A program made the position numbers and the translations under genes. The notes beneath the pieces are model-generated. The model was given only the letters and a program-made list of their open reading frames with translations. It was not told the DNA's origin and did no database searches. Of a DNA stretch of 64,000 nt, positions 8,450-16,028 are shown piece by piece. Positions within the stretch are counted from its first letter, which is position 1, and each line of letters begins with the position of its first letter. The stretch is from a virus: positions 1 to 64,000 of the IMG/VR virus record IMGVR_UViG_3300010150_000013. One strand, 5' to 3'.

Positions 8450-8856
8450 CACGAGGATTTACAGCATCATCATTTGACTTGTTCCACAGTGGACATGTTG
8501 CTATGCTTAAAGAAGCAAGAGCAAATTGCGACTATATGATTGTTGGTTTGCAAACAGACCCAACACTTGATAGACCAGAAAAGAATAAGCCAATCCAAAG
8601 TGTGTTTGAGCGTTACGTACAACTTGAAGGTTGTAAGTATATTGACGAAATTATTCCTTATGAATCTGAAAAAGACTTAACGGATATTTTTCTTACATAT
8701 GGAATAGATATACGTTTTATTGGCGAAGAGTATCGCCAAAAGGATTTTACTGCCAAACAAATATGTGTTGACAAAGGCATAGAAATATACTATAATAAAA
8801 GACAACACTCATTTAGTACAACTAATTTGAGAAAACGCATTAAGGAGTCGGAATGA
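8446..8856 (+). CDS. Glycerol-3-phosphate cytidylyltransferase-like nucleotidyltransferase
   Basis: A 136-residue protein with TTG start at 8446, overlapping the MazG stop. TASSFDLFHSGHVAMLKEA contains the HxGH motif of the cytidylyltransferase superfamily, and FSTTNLRKRI near the C-terminus matches the RTEGISTT-type nucleotide loop. Length equals TagD-type enzymes (about 130 aa) that make CDP-glycerol from CTP and glycerol-3-phosphate. Related phage genes are common in marine T4-likes. The acceptor substrate is unproven. Confidence 0.75.
   Translation: MTRGFTASSFDLFHSGHVAMLKEARANCDYMIVGLQTDPTLDRPEKNKPIQSVFERYVQLEGCKYIDEIIPYESEKDLTDIFLTYGIDIRFIGEEYRQKDFTAKQICVDKGIEIYYNKRQHSFSTTNLRKRIKESE
8768..8796 (+). 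promoter_or_regulatory. Consensus sigma70 promoter inside upstream gene, TTGACA-17-TATAAT
   Basis: TTGACA 8768-8773 and TATAAT 8791-8796 with a 17-bp spacer, both perfect. It sits in the 3' end of the cytidylyltransferase gene and would give a ~50-nt leader for the clamp-loader gene at 8853. Confidence 0.8.
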
Positions 8857-9767
8857 AAGAGTTATGGGTAGAAAAGTATCGTCCTAAGAAACTTGAAGAT
8901 TATGTTTTTAGAGACAATCATCAGAAAGCACAAGTACAAGCATGGGTTAAAGATGAGAGTATTCCGCACTTGTTGTTTAGTGGTGCAGCCGGCATTGGTA
9001 AAACTACTATGGCAAAGATGCTTGTTAATGAACTAGGTATTGAAAGTTATGATGTACTAGAAATTAATGCTAGTAGAAATAACTCTGTTGATGAGATTCG
9101 AGATAAGATTACAGGTTTTGTGCAAACTATTCCGTTTGGTCCATTTAAAGTTGTATTACTTGATGAGGCAGATTATTTGTCGCCTAACGCACAAGCGGCA
9201 CTACGTGGTGTTATGGAAGAATATCATAGCACATCAAGATTTGTTTTAACGTGTAACTATCCTAATAGAATTATTCCTGCTATTCACAGCAGGTGTCAAG
9301 GCTTTCATATTGAAAAAATTGATCAGACAGAATTCACTGCAAGAGTTGCAACTATTCTTGTTACAGAAAATATTGAGTTTGAATTAGATACACTTGATAA
9401 TTATGTAAAAGTTTCGTATCCAGACTTGCGTAAATGTATCAATATGGTACAGCAAAACGTAAGTGGCAGCAAACTAAGTTCTCCTACTAAAGGTGACGAA
9501 GGAGAAGCTGACTGGAAGTTTGAAATGGTCGAACTATTTAAAGCAGGTAAAATTACACAAGCACGTAAACTACTTTGTGGTAAAGTACGTGCAGAAGAAA
9601 TGGAAGAGATTTATCGTTGGCTGTATGACAACTTAGAAATATTTGGTGAAGAAGAAAAGCAAGACACAGCAGTAATCATTATTAAACAGGGTTTAGTAGA
9701 TCATACATTAGTTGCAGATCCTGAGATTAACTTGGCTGCAACACTAATTAAGTTAGCAAGACTATGA
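8853..9767 (+). CDS. 44: Sliding-clamp loader ATPase subunit (gp44-like)
   Basis: A 304-residue AAA+ protein: WVEKYRPKKLEDYV N-terminus, Walker A GAAGIGKTT (about residues 44-52), Walker B VVLLDEAD, sensor 1 region RFVLTCNYPNRI and the arginine-finger SRC motif (HSRCQGF). Length fits T4 gp44 (319 aa). With gp62 it loads the gp45 clamp at primer ends; gp62 is not recognised in this window. It overlaps the next gene by 4 bp and is preceded by an early promoter. Confidence 0.9.
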   Translation: MKELWVEKYRPKKLEDYVFRDNHQKAQVQAWVKDESIPHLLFSGAAGIGKTTMAKMLVNELGIESYDVLEINASRNNSVDEIRDKITGFVQTIPFGPFKVVLLDEADYLSPNAQAALRGVMEEYHSTSRFVLTCNYPNRIIPAIHSRCQGFHIEKIDQTEFTARVATILVTENIEFELDTLDNYVKVSYPDLRKCINMVQQNVSGSKLSSPTKGDEGEADWKFEMVELFKAGKITQARKLLCGKVRAEEMEEIYRWLYDNLEIFGEEEKQDTAVIIIKQGLVDHTLVADPEINLAATLIKLARL

Positions 9768-10009
9768 AGATAAGATACTACCACGACATAGATGGTCCTA
9801 GGTGGGTTGGGTTCTTACTTGCAATTATCGCTGCTTTTATTCTTTCAGACGCTAATCCAGAAACACAATGGATAGGCTGGGCAGTTGCTACAGTTAGTTG
9901 TGCAATGTGGATTTACTTTGGTATTAAAGATAAAGATATACCAAGAGCATTAATGGAGGGTATGTATTTGCTTTTAGCATTAAGAGCTATATATAATTGG
10001 TTAGTATGA
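9764..10009 (+). CDS. Small membrane protein, three predicted TM segments
   Basis: An 81-residue protein with hydrophobic stretches WVGFLLAIIAAFIL, WIGWAVATVSCAMWIYFGI and [19 protein letters not shown] overlaps couple it to the clamp-loader gene before and the oxygenase after. Function unknown. Confidence 0.65.
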   Translation: MKIRYYHDIDGPRWVGFLLAIIAAFILSDANPETQWIGWAVATVSCAMWIYFGIKDKDIPRALMEGMYLLLALRAIYNWLV

Positions 10010-10584
10010 CACTTACAAAACACATGATGTTTCCGATTCCTTTTTACGAGTTTGATTTATCACACTGCGTAGAACAGTCGCTTGAATTAATTCCTAAAGA
10101 GTCTAATAACATAAATCCCCATTACCCATCAATTAATCAAACAGACAATCAAGTATTGCATACACTAGATCATTGGAAGTTTCTAAAAGACGAACTAGAA
10201 GATTGCATGTTGCGAATACAAAAAGAAGAAGTATACGATCCTGCCTTTGGACATATAAAGTTAACAAGGCTTTGGGCTAATATGGCTCTTAAAGGATCAG
10301 GTGGTGACCAGCGTCAACATAGACATCCTATGGCTTACTTTAGTGGTATCTTCTACTTAACAGAAGGTGCGCATACTAAGTTTATGGATCCTTGTTATGC
10401 TAGAAGCCTTTCAGCTATTGAAATACCGAATGATTATATGTACGATAGTTTTACTATTGAACCTAAGCCAGGACAAGTTATAATCTTTCCTAGTTATGTA
10501 CAGCATTTAACTTTGCCACATACAGGTGATAATGATAGGATTACAATGGCATTTAATGGTTTACCGGAGAAAATGGTACCGTGA
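10006..10584 (+). CDS. 2-oxoglutarate/Fe(II)-dependent oxygenase (2OG-FeII_Oxy_5 type)
   Basis: A 192-residue protein. I chose ATG 10006 (ATGA overlap) over GTG 9997. [18 protein letters not shown] supplies the first iron ligands, [15 protein letters not shown] the distal His, and DRITMAFN the 2-oxoglutarate-binding Arg, as in the phage-rich 2OG-FeII_Oxy_5 family. These enzymes hydroxylate a substrate using O2 and 2-oxoglutarate; the target (protein, nucleotide or DNA base) is unknown. Its next neighbour is a ferredoxin, GTGA-coupled, but 2OG oxygenases do not need one. Confidence 0.8.
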   Translation: MTLTKHMMFPIPFYEFDLSHCVEQSLELIPKESNNINPHYPSINQTDNQVLHTLDHWKFLKDELEDCMLRIQKEEVYDPAFGHIKLTRLWANMALKGSGGDQRQHRHPMAYFSGIFYLTEGAHTKFMDPCYARSLSAIEIPNDYMYDSFTIEPKPGQVIIFPSYVQHLTLPHTGDNDRITMAFNGLPEKMVP

Positions 10585-10931
10585 CACACGTAGTTGACGA
10601 CAAATGTATTAACTGTAAACACACAACCTGTGTAAGTGTTTGCCCTGTAGATTGTTTTTACGAAGGTGCAAACATGCTTGTAATCAATCCTGATGAATGT
10701 ATTGATTGTGGTGTATGTGTTCCTGAATGTCCTGAAGATGCAATATGGCAAACTGACGATGAAGAAAACAAATGGTTTAAACATAACCAGTATTTTTCAA
10801 ATGATGCTAATTGGCCAAACATTACAGACGAACAAGAGCCAATGGAAGACTATGTAGATTTTGCAAAAGAAAACTACAAAGAAGATAAAACAAAATTATT
10901 TAAAGCAATACCTGCTATACAAATAGACTAA
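10581..10931 (+). CDS. 7Fe (3Fe-4S + 4Fe-4S) ferredoxin, FdxA type
   Basis: A 116-residue protein with GTG start. All nine cysteines of Azotobacter FdI are present at the same spacing: C9, C12, C17, C21 and C25, then C40, C43, C46 and C50. [20 protein letters not shown] is nearly identical to the bacterial protein. In that family C9/C17/C50 hold a 3Fe-4S cluster and C21/C40/C43/C46 a 4Fe-4S cluster. The remaining 65 residues match the FdxA C-terminal extension (WPNIT). It is a low-potential electron carrier; the partner is unknown. It differs from the plant-type 2Fe ferredoxin of cyanophages. Confidence 0.9.
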   Translation: MTHVVDDKCINCKHTTCVSVCPVDCFYEGANMLVINPDECIDCGVCVPECPEDAIWQTDDEENKWFKHNQYFSNDANWPNITDEQEPMEDYVDFAKENYKEDKTKLFKAIPAIQID

Positions 10932-11044
10932 TGAAAATCAAGATAGAATTAGAAGTCGACACAGCTCGAGATGAGGATCAAAATCTCATAGATGAGCTTA
11001 TTGATCTTTTAGACCAACTTCGCGATAGATTCCAAGAAGAATAA
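10931..11044 (+). CDS. 37-residue acidic peptide
   Basis: ATG at 10931 shares its A with the ferredoxin stop. The product is [20 protein letters not shown] followed by a Leu/Asp/Glu-rich helix ending at the TAA 11042-11044. Composition and coupling support translation; no function can be given. Confidence 0.5.
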   Translation: MKIKIELEVDTARDEDQNLIDELIDLLDQLRDRFQEE

Positions 11045-11062
11045 GGGAGTTTTTACACTCCC
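11045..11062. terminator. Possible shared hairpin between convergent genes
   Basis: GGGAGT (11045-11050), loop TTTTAC, ACTCCC (11057-11062): a 6-bp perfect stem between the + and - transcription units. The U-tract is poor on the plus strand and only T-rich (TTATTCTTCTT) on the minus strand, so it would work mainly for phoH, if at all. Confidence 0.35.
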
Positions 11063-11069
11063 CTAAACT

Positions 11070-11795
11070 TTACTGATCTCCGTAGATCTCTAGAATCTCT
11101 TTTACTGCTTCATGCCTTTCAATATGCGTTTTGTCGAACTGACATATATCAACATATTGATGGTTACGGAAGTTATTATATAACCCAAGGAACTCAAGTA
11201 AGCCGTTATTGCTAGGGCGGTCCGCCTGTTGCAAGTCACCTGTTACCACCATCTTAGATCCTTCACCTAATCTTGTGAGAAGCATTTTCATTTGATTAGG
11301 CGTAGCGTTTTGCATTTCATCTGCAATAATTACAGAGTGTTTAAAGGTTCGCCCTCGCATATATGCTAAAGGACTAATCTCAAGAATACTTTCTCTCATC
11401 TGTCGCTCCACTTCACGTTGACAGAAGTTATCAGAAAAAACATCGAAAATTGGTCTTGTCCAAGGAGCCATTTTGTCGTTAAGATCTCCTGGTAAAAATC
11501 CATGTTGCTCGTCCACAGAAACCGCAGGTCTCGTAATAACAATTTTATCGAAATCTCCGTCTTTCCAAGCATCAATAGCCCATTGTACACCTAGCATAGT
11601 TTTACCTGTACCCGCTGGTCCACATGCAAATACAATATGTGTATCAGCATTGTTTAGCGTTTCTAAGTATATTTCTTGAGCTTTGTTTTTGGGAGTTAGA
11701 GCAACACGTTTGCGTGTCTTTTCGTTAATGTTTATTACGTTGTTGAAGTTTTGTGAGTGGTGAGATTGTTTTCTTTTACTCTTCATATTAAGCAT
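11070..11795 (-). CDS. phoH: PhoH-like P-loop ATPase
   Basis: A 241-residue protein with Walker A GPAGTGKTMLG (about residues 59-69), Walker B HSVIIADEMQN and the TGDLQQAD motif of PhoH. PhoH-like ATPases/RNA helicases are very common in marine phages; the role in infection is unclear and not necessarily phosphate-linked. It is transcribed opposite to its neighbours from the 11796-11958 divergent spacer. Confidence 0.9.
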   Translation of the reverse strand: MLNMKSKRKQSHHSQNFNNVININEKTRKRVALTPKNKAQEIYLETLNNADTHIVFACGPAGTGKTMLGVQWAIDAWKDGDFDKIVITRPAVSVDEQHGFLPGDLNDKMAPWTRPIFDVFSDNFCQREVERQMRESILEISPLAYMRGRTFKHSVIIADEMQNATPNQMKMLLTRLGEGSKMVVTGDLQQADRPSNNGLLEFLGLYNNFRNHQYVDICQFDKTHIERHEAVKEILEIYGDQ

Positions 11796-11920
11796 TTCCT
11801 CCGTGCTTTGTTGGGCTCAAACACAGAGTTATACCTAAATTAGCGATGTTAAGTCCGTGTTCGAACATACTAATATTTACTCGATTAATTCATATATAAA
11901 GCTCTTAGTTTAAATTTGAG

Positions 11921-11928
11921 CATAAATA
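11921..11928 (+). promoter_or_regulatory. T4-type late promoter box CATAAATA
   Basis: CATAAATA ending 30 bp before the ATG at 11959, seven of eight matches to TATAAATA. It lies in the 163-bp spacer between phoH and the plus-strand unit that leads to the lysis genes. The rest of this spacer shows no further clear element. Confidence 0.55.
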
Positions 11929-11958
11929 CAATAACAATAGGAGAACAGGAAATCTCAG

Positions 11959-12495
11959 ATGGCAACTACTAAAGATATTATTGCAAACATTGAACAAATT
12001 TATGGTTCAAATAACAGCCTAAATCTACTAAAAGACTTCGAACGTGTCTTAGATGAATTAGACGTGTATGTGTATGACGGCTGGTTAGATGGCGAATTAG
12101 TGTCTGGTCCTAACGAATCAAGATACTTTGTTGAATGTACGTTTATGTGGCCATATGAAAATATGCCTGAACCACAAGGCGGTAAAAGATTAAAAGAATA
12201 CGGATGCAAAGTAGGCTTTGCAGAATCTGCTATTGCTAAAGTTAGAAAAATTAAAGCAGTAGACGATATTAGACCTGGTACAAGAAAAGGTAAAATCGAC
12301 TACGAAAACATTTGGATGGTGAAAATTGCTATGCCAAAACGTTTAATGAAAAACATTGATCGCGGTTATAAGAACCTTGATAGAAATAAAGTACAAGACA
12401 TCATGGCGAACAATGCAGTTAATATGAACCTTGAGCCTGCACAAGAAGTAGCAGCACAACAAGAGGCACCAGCAGATGACACAGCAGCACAATAA
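11959..12495 (+). CDS. Conserved marine T4-like phage protein, unknown function
   Basis: A 178-residue protein. The body (residues 1-145) is mixed alpha/beta with no catalytic motif recognised; the C-terminal 30 residues are an Ala/Gln/Glu-rich low-complexity tail (AQEVAAQQEAPADDTAAQ). It overlaps the next gene by 20 bp and is read from a late-type promoter, so a virion or late function is plausible but unproven. Confidence 0.65.
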   Translation: MATTKDIIANIEQIYGSNNSLNLLKDFERVLDELDVYVYDGWLDGELVSGPNESRYFVECTFMWPYENMPEPQGGKRLKEYGCKVGFAESAIAKVRKIKAVDDIRPGTRKGKIDYENIWMVKIAMPKRLMKNIDRGYKNLDRNKVQDIMANNAVNMNLEPAQEVAAQQEAPADDTAAQ

Positions 12496-13228
12496 AGTTT
12501 TAGAAGAAGGATTACGTAAAAACGATCTAGTGGATCTAGTATATCCTATGTTTGAAGTAGATAAGTTTAGATCAAAGATGGGAGAAGATAGAGATGTTTG
12601 TGTTGTAACATTCCAAGCAAAAGACAGATACCCAGCAAGAGATTTAATGGAGTTTATCGAAAAAGGATTTTCATTTGTGCTTGATGCAGATGTTAGTTCA
12701 GGAGAGAACGAAGAAGGCGAATATTCAGTATTTGTAGAAATTGAAAGAAACAAAAGGCTAGCAGAACAAATTGACGATTTACTTTATGGTGTATCTAAAC
12801 TAACAGGCATTGAAGATTGGAAGTTTCAATACTATAAAGACGATAAGAAAAGAGAAGCTACAAGAGAAAATTTAAGCAAAGTTATTCCTACAGATAAACA
12901 AATGTACGAAGCGAAACTAGCACAGGTAAGAACAGACGAAGTAAAGACTTTCTTTTCTAAAACGCTTATGGACAACTTAGAACTTGAAGATGATATCATT
13001 ACATTTTATAAGCCCTTCGGTAATGTTATCAAGATGAAATGGATAAAAGAGGGCGCAACAAAAGATATAATCGAAGGTCTTGATGCAACTACGGATATTG
13101 GTTTAGATGCTTCTGCTGAAACATTTTGGTTAAGCAAAGTACTAGGCGATTACAATATTAACAAAGTTGGCGCTGACTTCGTATTTACTAATGGACAGAA
13201 GTCCATGATATTACAAAGGATTGAATAA
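12476..13228 (+). CDS. Conserved protein of unknown function
   Basis: A 250-residue acidic protein starting inside the end of the previous gene and overlapping the endolysin by 1 bp (TAATG). No motif recognised. The tight coupling to both neighbours suggests one late operon. Confidence 0.6.
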   Translation: MTQQHNKVLEEGLRKNDLVDLVYPMFEVDKFRSKMGEDRDVCVVTFQAKDRYPARDLMEFIEKGFSFVLDADVSSGENEEGEYSVFVEIERNKRLAEQIDDLLYGVSKLTGIEDWKFQYYKDDKKREATRENLSKVIPTDKQMYEAKLAQVRTDEVKTFFSKTLMDNLELEDDIITFYKPFGNVIKMKWIKEGATKDIIEGLDATTDIGLDASAETFWLSKVLGDYNINKVGADFVFTNGQKSMILQRIE

Positions 13229-14067
13229 TGAAATTTGAGTTTACAAAAGAGATGTGTGCAGAAGTATTGCACGGTAACAGTAAAGTAGACGAATGGTATG
13301 AAGCACTTCTTGAGATGCTTCCTAAGTATGAAATTGATACTGTCGATAGAGCAGCAGGATTTTTAGCACAATGCGCTCACGAAAGTCTTAACTTTAGAGT
13401 ACTTGAAGAAAATTTAAACTATAGTGCAAAAGCATTAGATGCAGTATTTGGAAAATACTTTGCACGTGGTGGCAGAGATGCAAACGAATATGCAAGACAA
13501 CCAGAAAAAATTGCAAACGTAACATACGCAAATAGAATTGGTAATGGAGATACAGCATCAGGAGATGGTTGGCGTTTCCGTGGTAGAGGTGTTATTCAAT
13601 TAACTGGTCGTGCTAACTATGCTGACTTTGGTAAAACAATTGGCATGACTGCTGAAGAAGTAATTGATTATGTAACTACTATCAAAGGTGCATTAGAAAG
13701 TGCATGTTGGTTCTGGGACACAAGAAATATTAATGCTATGGCTGACAATCAAGATATTGTTGCTATGAGTAAAAAGGTTAACGGCGGAACAGTAGGCCTT
13801 GAAGATCGTAAAAAACATTTTAAACATTTCTTAGATGTATTAGGTGGAAACTTTGATCCTAGTAAAGCACCAGCACCAGTTGTTGGTATTTTAAGAAAAG
13901 GTGCAAAAGGTGCAGCAGTTATGCAAATGCAAGAGAAACTTGGTATTGCAGCAGACGGCGACTTTGGTCCTGGTACTGAAAAGGCTGTTAAAGAGTGGCA
14001 AACCAAAAATGGTTTAGTTGCAGACGGCATTGTAGGTCCTAAGACCCTTGCTAAGTTGATGGAGTAG
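13228..14067 (+). CDS. Endolysin: GH19 chitinase-like lysozyme with peptidoglycan-binding domain
   Basis: A 279-residue protein. Residues 1-205 are a GH19 catalytic domain: FLAQCAHESLNFR holds the general-acid Glu52, and GWRFRGRGVIQLTGRANY is the substrate-groove signature. Residues 213-279 form a PG_binding_1 domain (LGIAADGDFGPGTEKAVKEW, VADGIVGPKTLAKL). No signal peptide, so export needs a holin. It starts the lysis cassette, followed by spanin-like and small membrane genes. Confidence 0.88.
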   Translation: MKFEFTKEMCAEVLHGNSKVDEWYEALLEMLPKYEIDTVDRAAGFLAQCAHESLNFRVLEENLNYSAKALDAVFGKYFARGGRDANEYARQPEKIANVTYANRIGNGDTASGDGWRFRGRGVIQLTGRANYADFGKTIGMTAEEVIDYVTTIKGALESACWFWDTRNINAMADNQDIVAMSKKVNGGTVGLEDRKKHFKHFLDVLGGNFDPSKAPAPVVGILRKGAKGAAVMQMQEKLGIAADGDFGPGTEKAVKEWQTKNGLVADGIVGPKTLAKLME

Positions 14068-14068
14068 A

Positions 14069-14212
14069 ATGTCCGGAGTTTGTCAAAACTGTGGAAGGGA
14101 ACACGAAGGCCGATTAGTCGAAACATTTAAGGATGGAGACAATAAGCCAATAGAGATAGTAGTGTGTCAATATCCAAGGTATAAATACGAAGCACAAACT
14201 AACGAGGATTAA
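14069..14212 (+). CDS. 47-residue Cys-containing small protein
   Basis: ATG 14069 follows the endolysin stop by 1 bp, with GGAG at 14061-14064. The product begins MSGVCQNCGREHEGRLVETF and has CxxC plus a later VVCQY, a possible half zinc-ribbon. Function unknown. Confidence 0.55.
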   Translation: MSGVCQNCGREHEGRLVETFKDGDNKPIEIVVCQYPRYKYEAQTNED

Positions 14213-14215
14213 ATT

Positions 14216-14446
14216 ATGTGGAAAGAGCAAGTCATGCAAGTACTGGAAAGACATTTCGGTACTGGAAAAGAGATCACTGAAGCAAGTCATTTCATTGATG
14301 ATTTAGATGGAGATGATTTTGACATTGTTGATGTTACCGATCAAGTTTGTAAAAAATTAGAAATCAATATTCCAGAAGAAGATACATTTAACATTGAAAC
14401 AGTACAAGACTTACTAAACGAGGTGGAGAAGAACATTGTTCAGTAG
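14216..14446 (+). CDS. Acyl-carrier-protein-like protein lacking the phosphopantetheine serine
   Basis: A 76-residue acidic four-helix-type protein. FIDDLDGDDFDIVDVTDQV aligns with the ACP signature DLGADSLDTVELVM, but the attachment Ser is replaced by Asp34. Length and C-terminal pattern (ETVQDLLNEVEK) match ACP well. Without the Ser it cannot carry an acyl group, so a structural or decoy role is more likely. It lies among lysis genes and overlaps the spanin-like gene by 11 bp. Confidence 0.6.
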   Translation: MWKEQVMQVLERHFGTGKEITEASHFIDDLDGDDFDIVDVTDQVCKKLEINIPEEDTFNIETVQDLLNEVEKNIVQ

Positions 14447-14921
14447 TATTAGAATAGCAATGATTCTAGTTGTACTTGCTGCGGCAGGTGGCGGATTTAT
14501 GTATGTGAAAGCATTACAAAAAGATCTTGACACAGCAAAAGCAAACATTGTTAAACTAGAAGATGGCATCAATGAGCAAAAGGCTGTAATTGAACAGCAG
14601 AAAAAAGATTTTGAAGCCATTATTAAAGTCCGAAATGACCTTGAGGACTTAAATAGAGTATTAGAAACTGCAAATAGAAACCTAAATGAAAAATTTAATA
14701 AACTAAATGCAGCAGGTGATAAGAGAGATATTGGGGCTTTATCAGTAACTAGACCAAAGTCCATTGAAAGAATTTTAAATAAAGATGAAGTTCACGAGAG
14801 ACGTTGTTTTGAAATTATAGGCGGCGCTCCGTTAACTGAAGAGGAGTTAAATGCTACAAAGAAGTCAAAGGTCAATTCTGTTTGTCCTGAACTTGCTAAT
14901 CCTAACTACGTTGCTTACTAG
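14436..14921 (+). CDS. i-spanin-like (Rz-like) membrane protein
   Basis: A 161-residue protein with TTG start at 14436, preceded by GAGGTGGAG. One N-terminal TM segment (IAMILVVLAAAGGGFMYV) is followed by a long coiled coil (residues 28-90) and a periplasmic tail. This N-in/C-out layout is that of an inner-membrane spanin. The next gene, a lipoprotein, begins inside it in another frame, as in the Rz/Rz1 arrangement. Function is inferred from topology and location. Confidence 0.6.
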   Translation: MFSSIRIAMILVVLAAAGGGFMYVKALQKDLDTAKANIVKLEDGINEQKAVIEQQKKDFEAIIKVRNDLEDLNRVLETANRNLNEKFNKLNAAGDKRDIGALSVTRPKSIERILNKDEVHERRCFEIIGGAPLTEEELNATKKSKVNSVCPELANPNYVAY

Positions 14922-15231
14922 TTGTAGTACGATTAAGCCGTTAGAAGTTTTTAAAACAGAAGTTGAACGCAGACCATTAAACTTACCTTTACCTGAACCA
15001 GCAGCACTAGAACAAGTTCGCTGGATCATAATTAATCGCGAAAACGCAGAACAAGTATTTAAAGACTTAGAAAAGAATAACATTGATCCTGTTATCATAG
15101 GATTAACAGACGAAGACTACGAAAACTTTAGAAAAAATTATGCACAAATCCGTGCATACATGATCAAGCAAAACAAAATCATTGATGCTTATAAAGAGTA
15201 CTACGAAAGCGAAACTGCTGAAGAAAAATAG
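14851..15231 (+). CDS. o-spanin-like lipoprotein overlapping the i-spanin gene
   Basis: A 126-residue protein that overlaps the preceding gene by 71 bp in a different frame, with a strong GAGGAG site at 14840-14845. The signal peptide has lipobox LLTSC (Cys at residue 25). The mature part has a Pro-rich stretch RPLNLPLPEP, typical of outer-membrane spanins, then helices. Likely links outer membrane to the inner-membrane partner during lysis. Confidence 0.6.
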   Translation: MLQRSQRSILFVLNLLILTTLLTSCSTIKPLEVFKTEVERRPLNLPLPEPAALEQVRWIIINRENAEQVFKDLEKNNIDPVIIGLTDEDYENFRKNYAQIRAYMIKQNKIIDAYKEYYESETAEEK

Positions 15232-15392
15232 TGCTAACAAGGGCGATCATAATAGCATTTCTAGTTATGCTTGCCTCCTGTCAACAACTACGCTGTAAAC
15301 TTAAACCTGGCGTAGATGTAAGCATCGAATCAACAGATACCAAACAACTACCTAACGTCAAGCCCAAAGCTGAAGTTAATTGTGCATTTTAA
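15231..15392 (+). CDS. Second small lipoprotein
   Basis: A 53-residue product with GTG start sharing its G with the previous TAG. It has a TM-like signal IIIAFLVMLASC with lipobox LASC, then two more cysteines and a short polar, Pro/Lys-containing tail ending EVNCAF. Could be a second outer-membrane spanin component or an unrelated lipoprotein. Confidence 0.5.
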   Translation: MLTRAIIIAFLVMLASCQQLRCKLKPGVDVSIESTDTKQLPNVKPKAEVNCAF

Positions 15393-15399
15393 ATAAATA
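15392..15399 (+). promoter_or_regulatory. Late-promoter-like AATAAATA box
   Basis: AATAAATA ends 25 bp before ATG 15425, seven of eight matches to the T4 late box. It would read the two small membrane genes and DnaJ. Confidence 0.4.
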
Positions 15400-15424
15400 C
15401 TACTATAATTAACTAGGAGCGAAT

Positions 15425-15706
15425 ATGTGGGAAATGATAGAAAGAATGGCGACTGATCGCTTGTGGATCTACACAGCAATCGCAGGTTCTCTACTTGGAG
15501 CAGCATTCTTGTTTTGGTTTAAAGACACAAGAATGGCAACTTGGGCAGTTGCAAAGTTTGATAACTTTCTTGCTTACCTAGCAGTACGTTGGGGGTGGAC
15601 TTGGTTACAGGATGACCCGGACGCCTGGCGTGTTAAATATCCTAAAATTACATCAAAGATTGACGAATTAGAAAAACGTATTAAACATCTTGAGGGGAAG
15701 AGATAA
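15425..15706 (+). CDS. Small membrane protein, possible lysis component
   Basis: A 93-residue protein with one TM segment (about 15-32, IYTAIAGSLLGAAFLFW) and a C-terminal charged coil (IDELEKRIKHLEGK). Located in the lysis cassette just before a two-TM protein; a holin or antiholin role is possible but not shown. Confidence 0.55.
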   Translation: MWEMIERMATDRLWIYTAIAGSLLGAAFLFWFKDTRMATWAVAKFDNFLAYLAVRWGWTWLQDDPDAWRVKYPKITSKIDELEKRIKHLEGKR

Positions 15707-15999
15707 TGAGCGACACTCAAACTAAAAAAGTAAATATCGAACTTGAAGTAGATACAACTACTGTTGACAGTTCTAAAAATAGATACCAAACTTGGATTGA
15801 TCTTGCAAGAGCTGTAGACAGTTGGAGAATATTTCCAAGACTGTTTATCACAGTGTATATTGTTTTGCTATATCAAGTTGTACATTGGTACATGGGATTA
15901 GGAACGGCTGCTACTATGGAACAGTCAGGACTTGTTTCAGTTGTAGTTGGTGCTGGTGCTGCATGGTTTGGCTTATACGCTGGAACCAGTAAGAAGTAG
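15706..15999 (+). CDS. Two-TM membrane protein, holin candidate
   Basis: A 97-residue protein: polar N-terminus, TM1 (FITVYIVLLYQVVHWYMGL), TM2 (GLVSVVVGAGAAWFGLYAG) and a Lys tail. Size, TM count and position behind endolysin and spanins fit a holin. It overlaps the previous stop by 1 bp. Confidence 0.55.
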   Translation: MSDTQTKKVNIELEVDTTTVDSSKNRYQTWIDLARAVDSWRIFPRLFITVYIVLLYQVVHWYMGLGTAATMEQSGLVSVVVGAGAAWFGLYAGTSKK

Positions 16000-16028
16000 C
16001 CCACTAAGTATTACAAATAAGTACTAGT

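Noticed and set aside
13749-14126. Minus-strand open frame of 125 codons under the endolysin
   Set aside because: Mirror of a strong coding frame (GH19 and PG-binding); no ribosome site and Ser/Pro/Phe-rich shadow composition.
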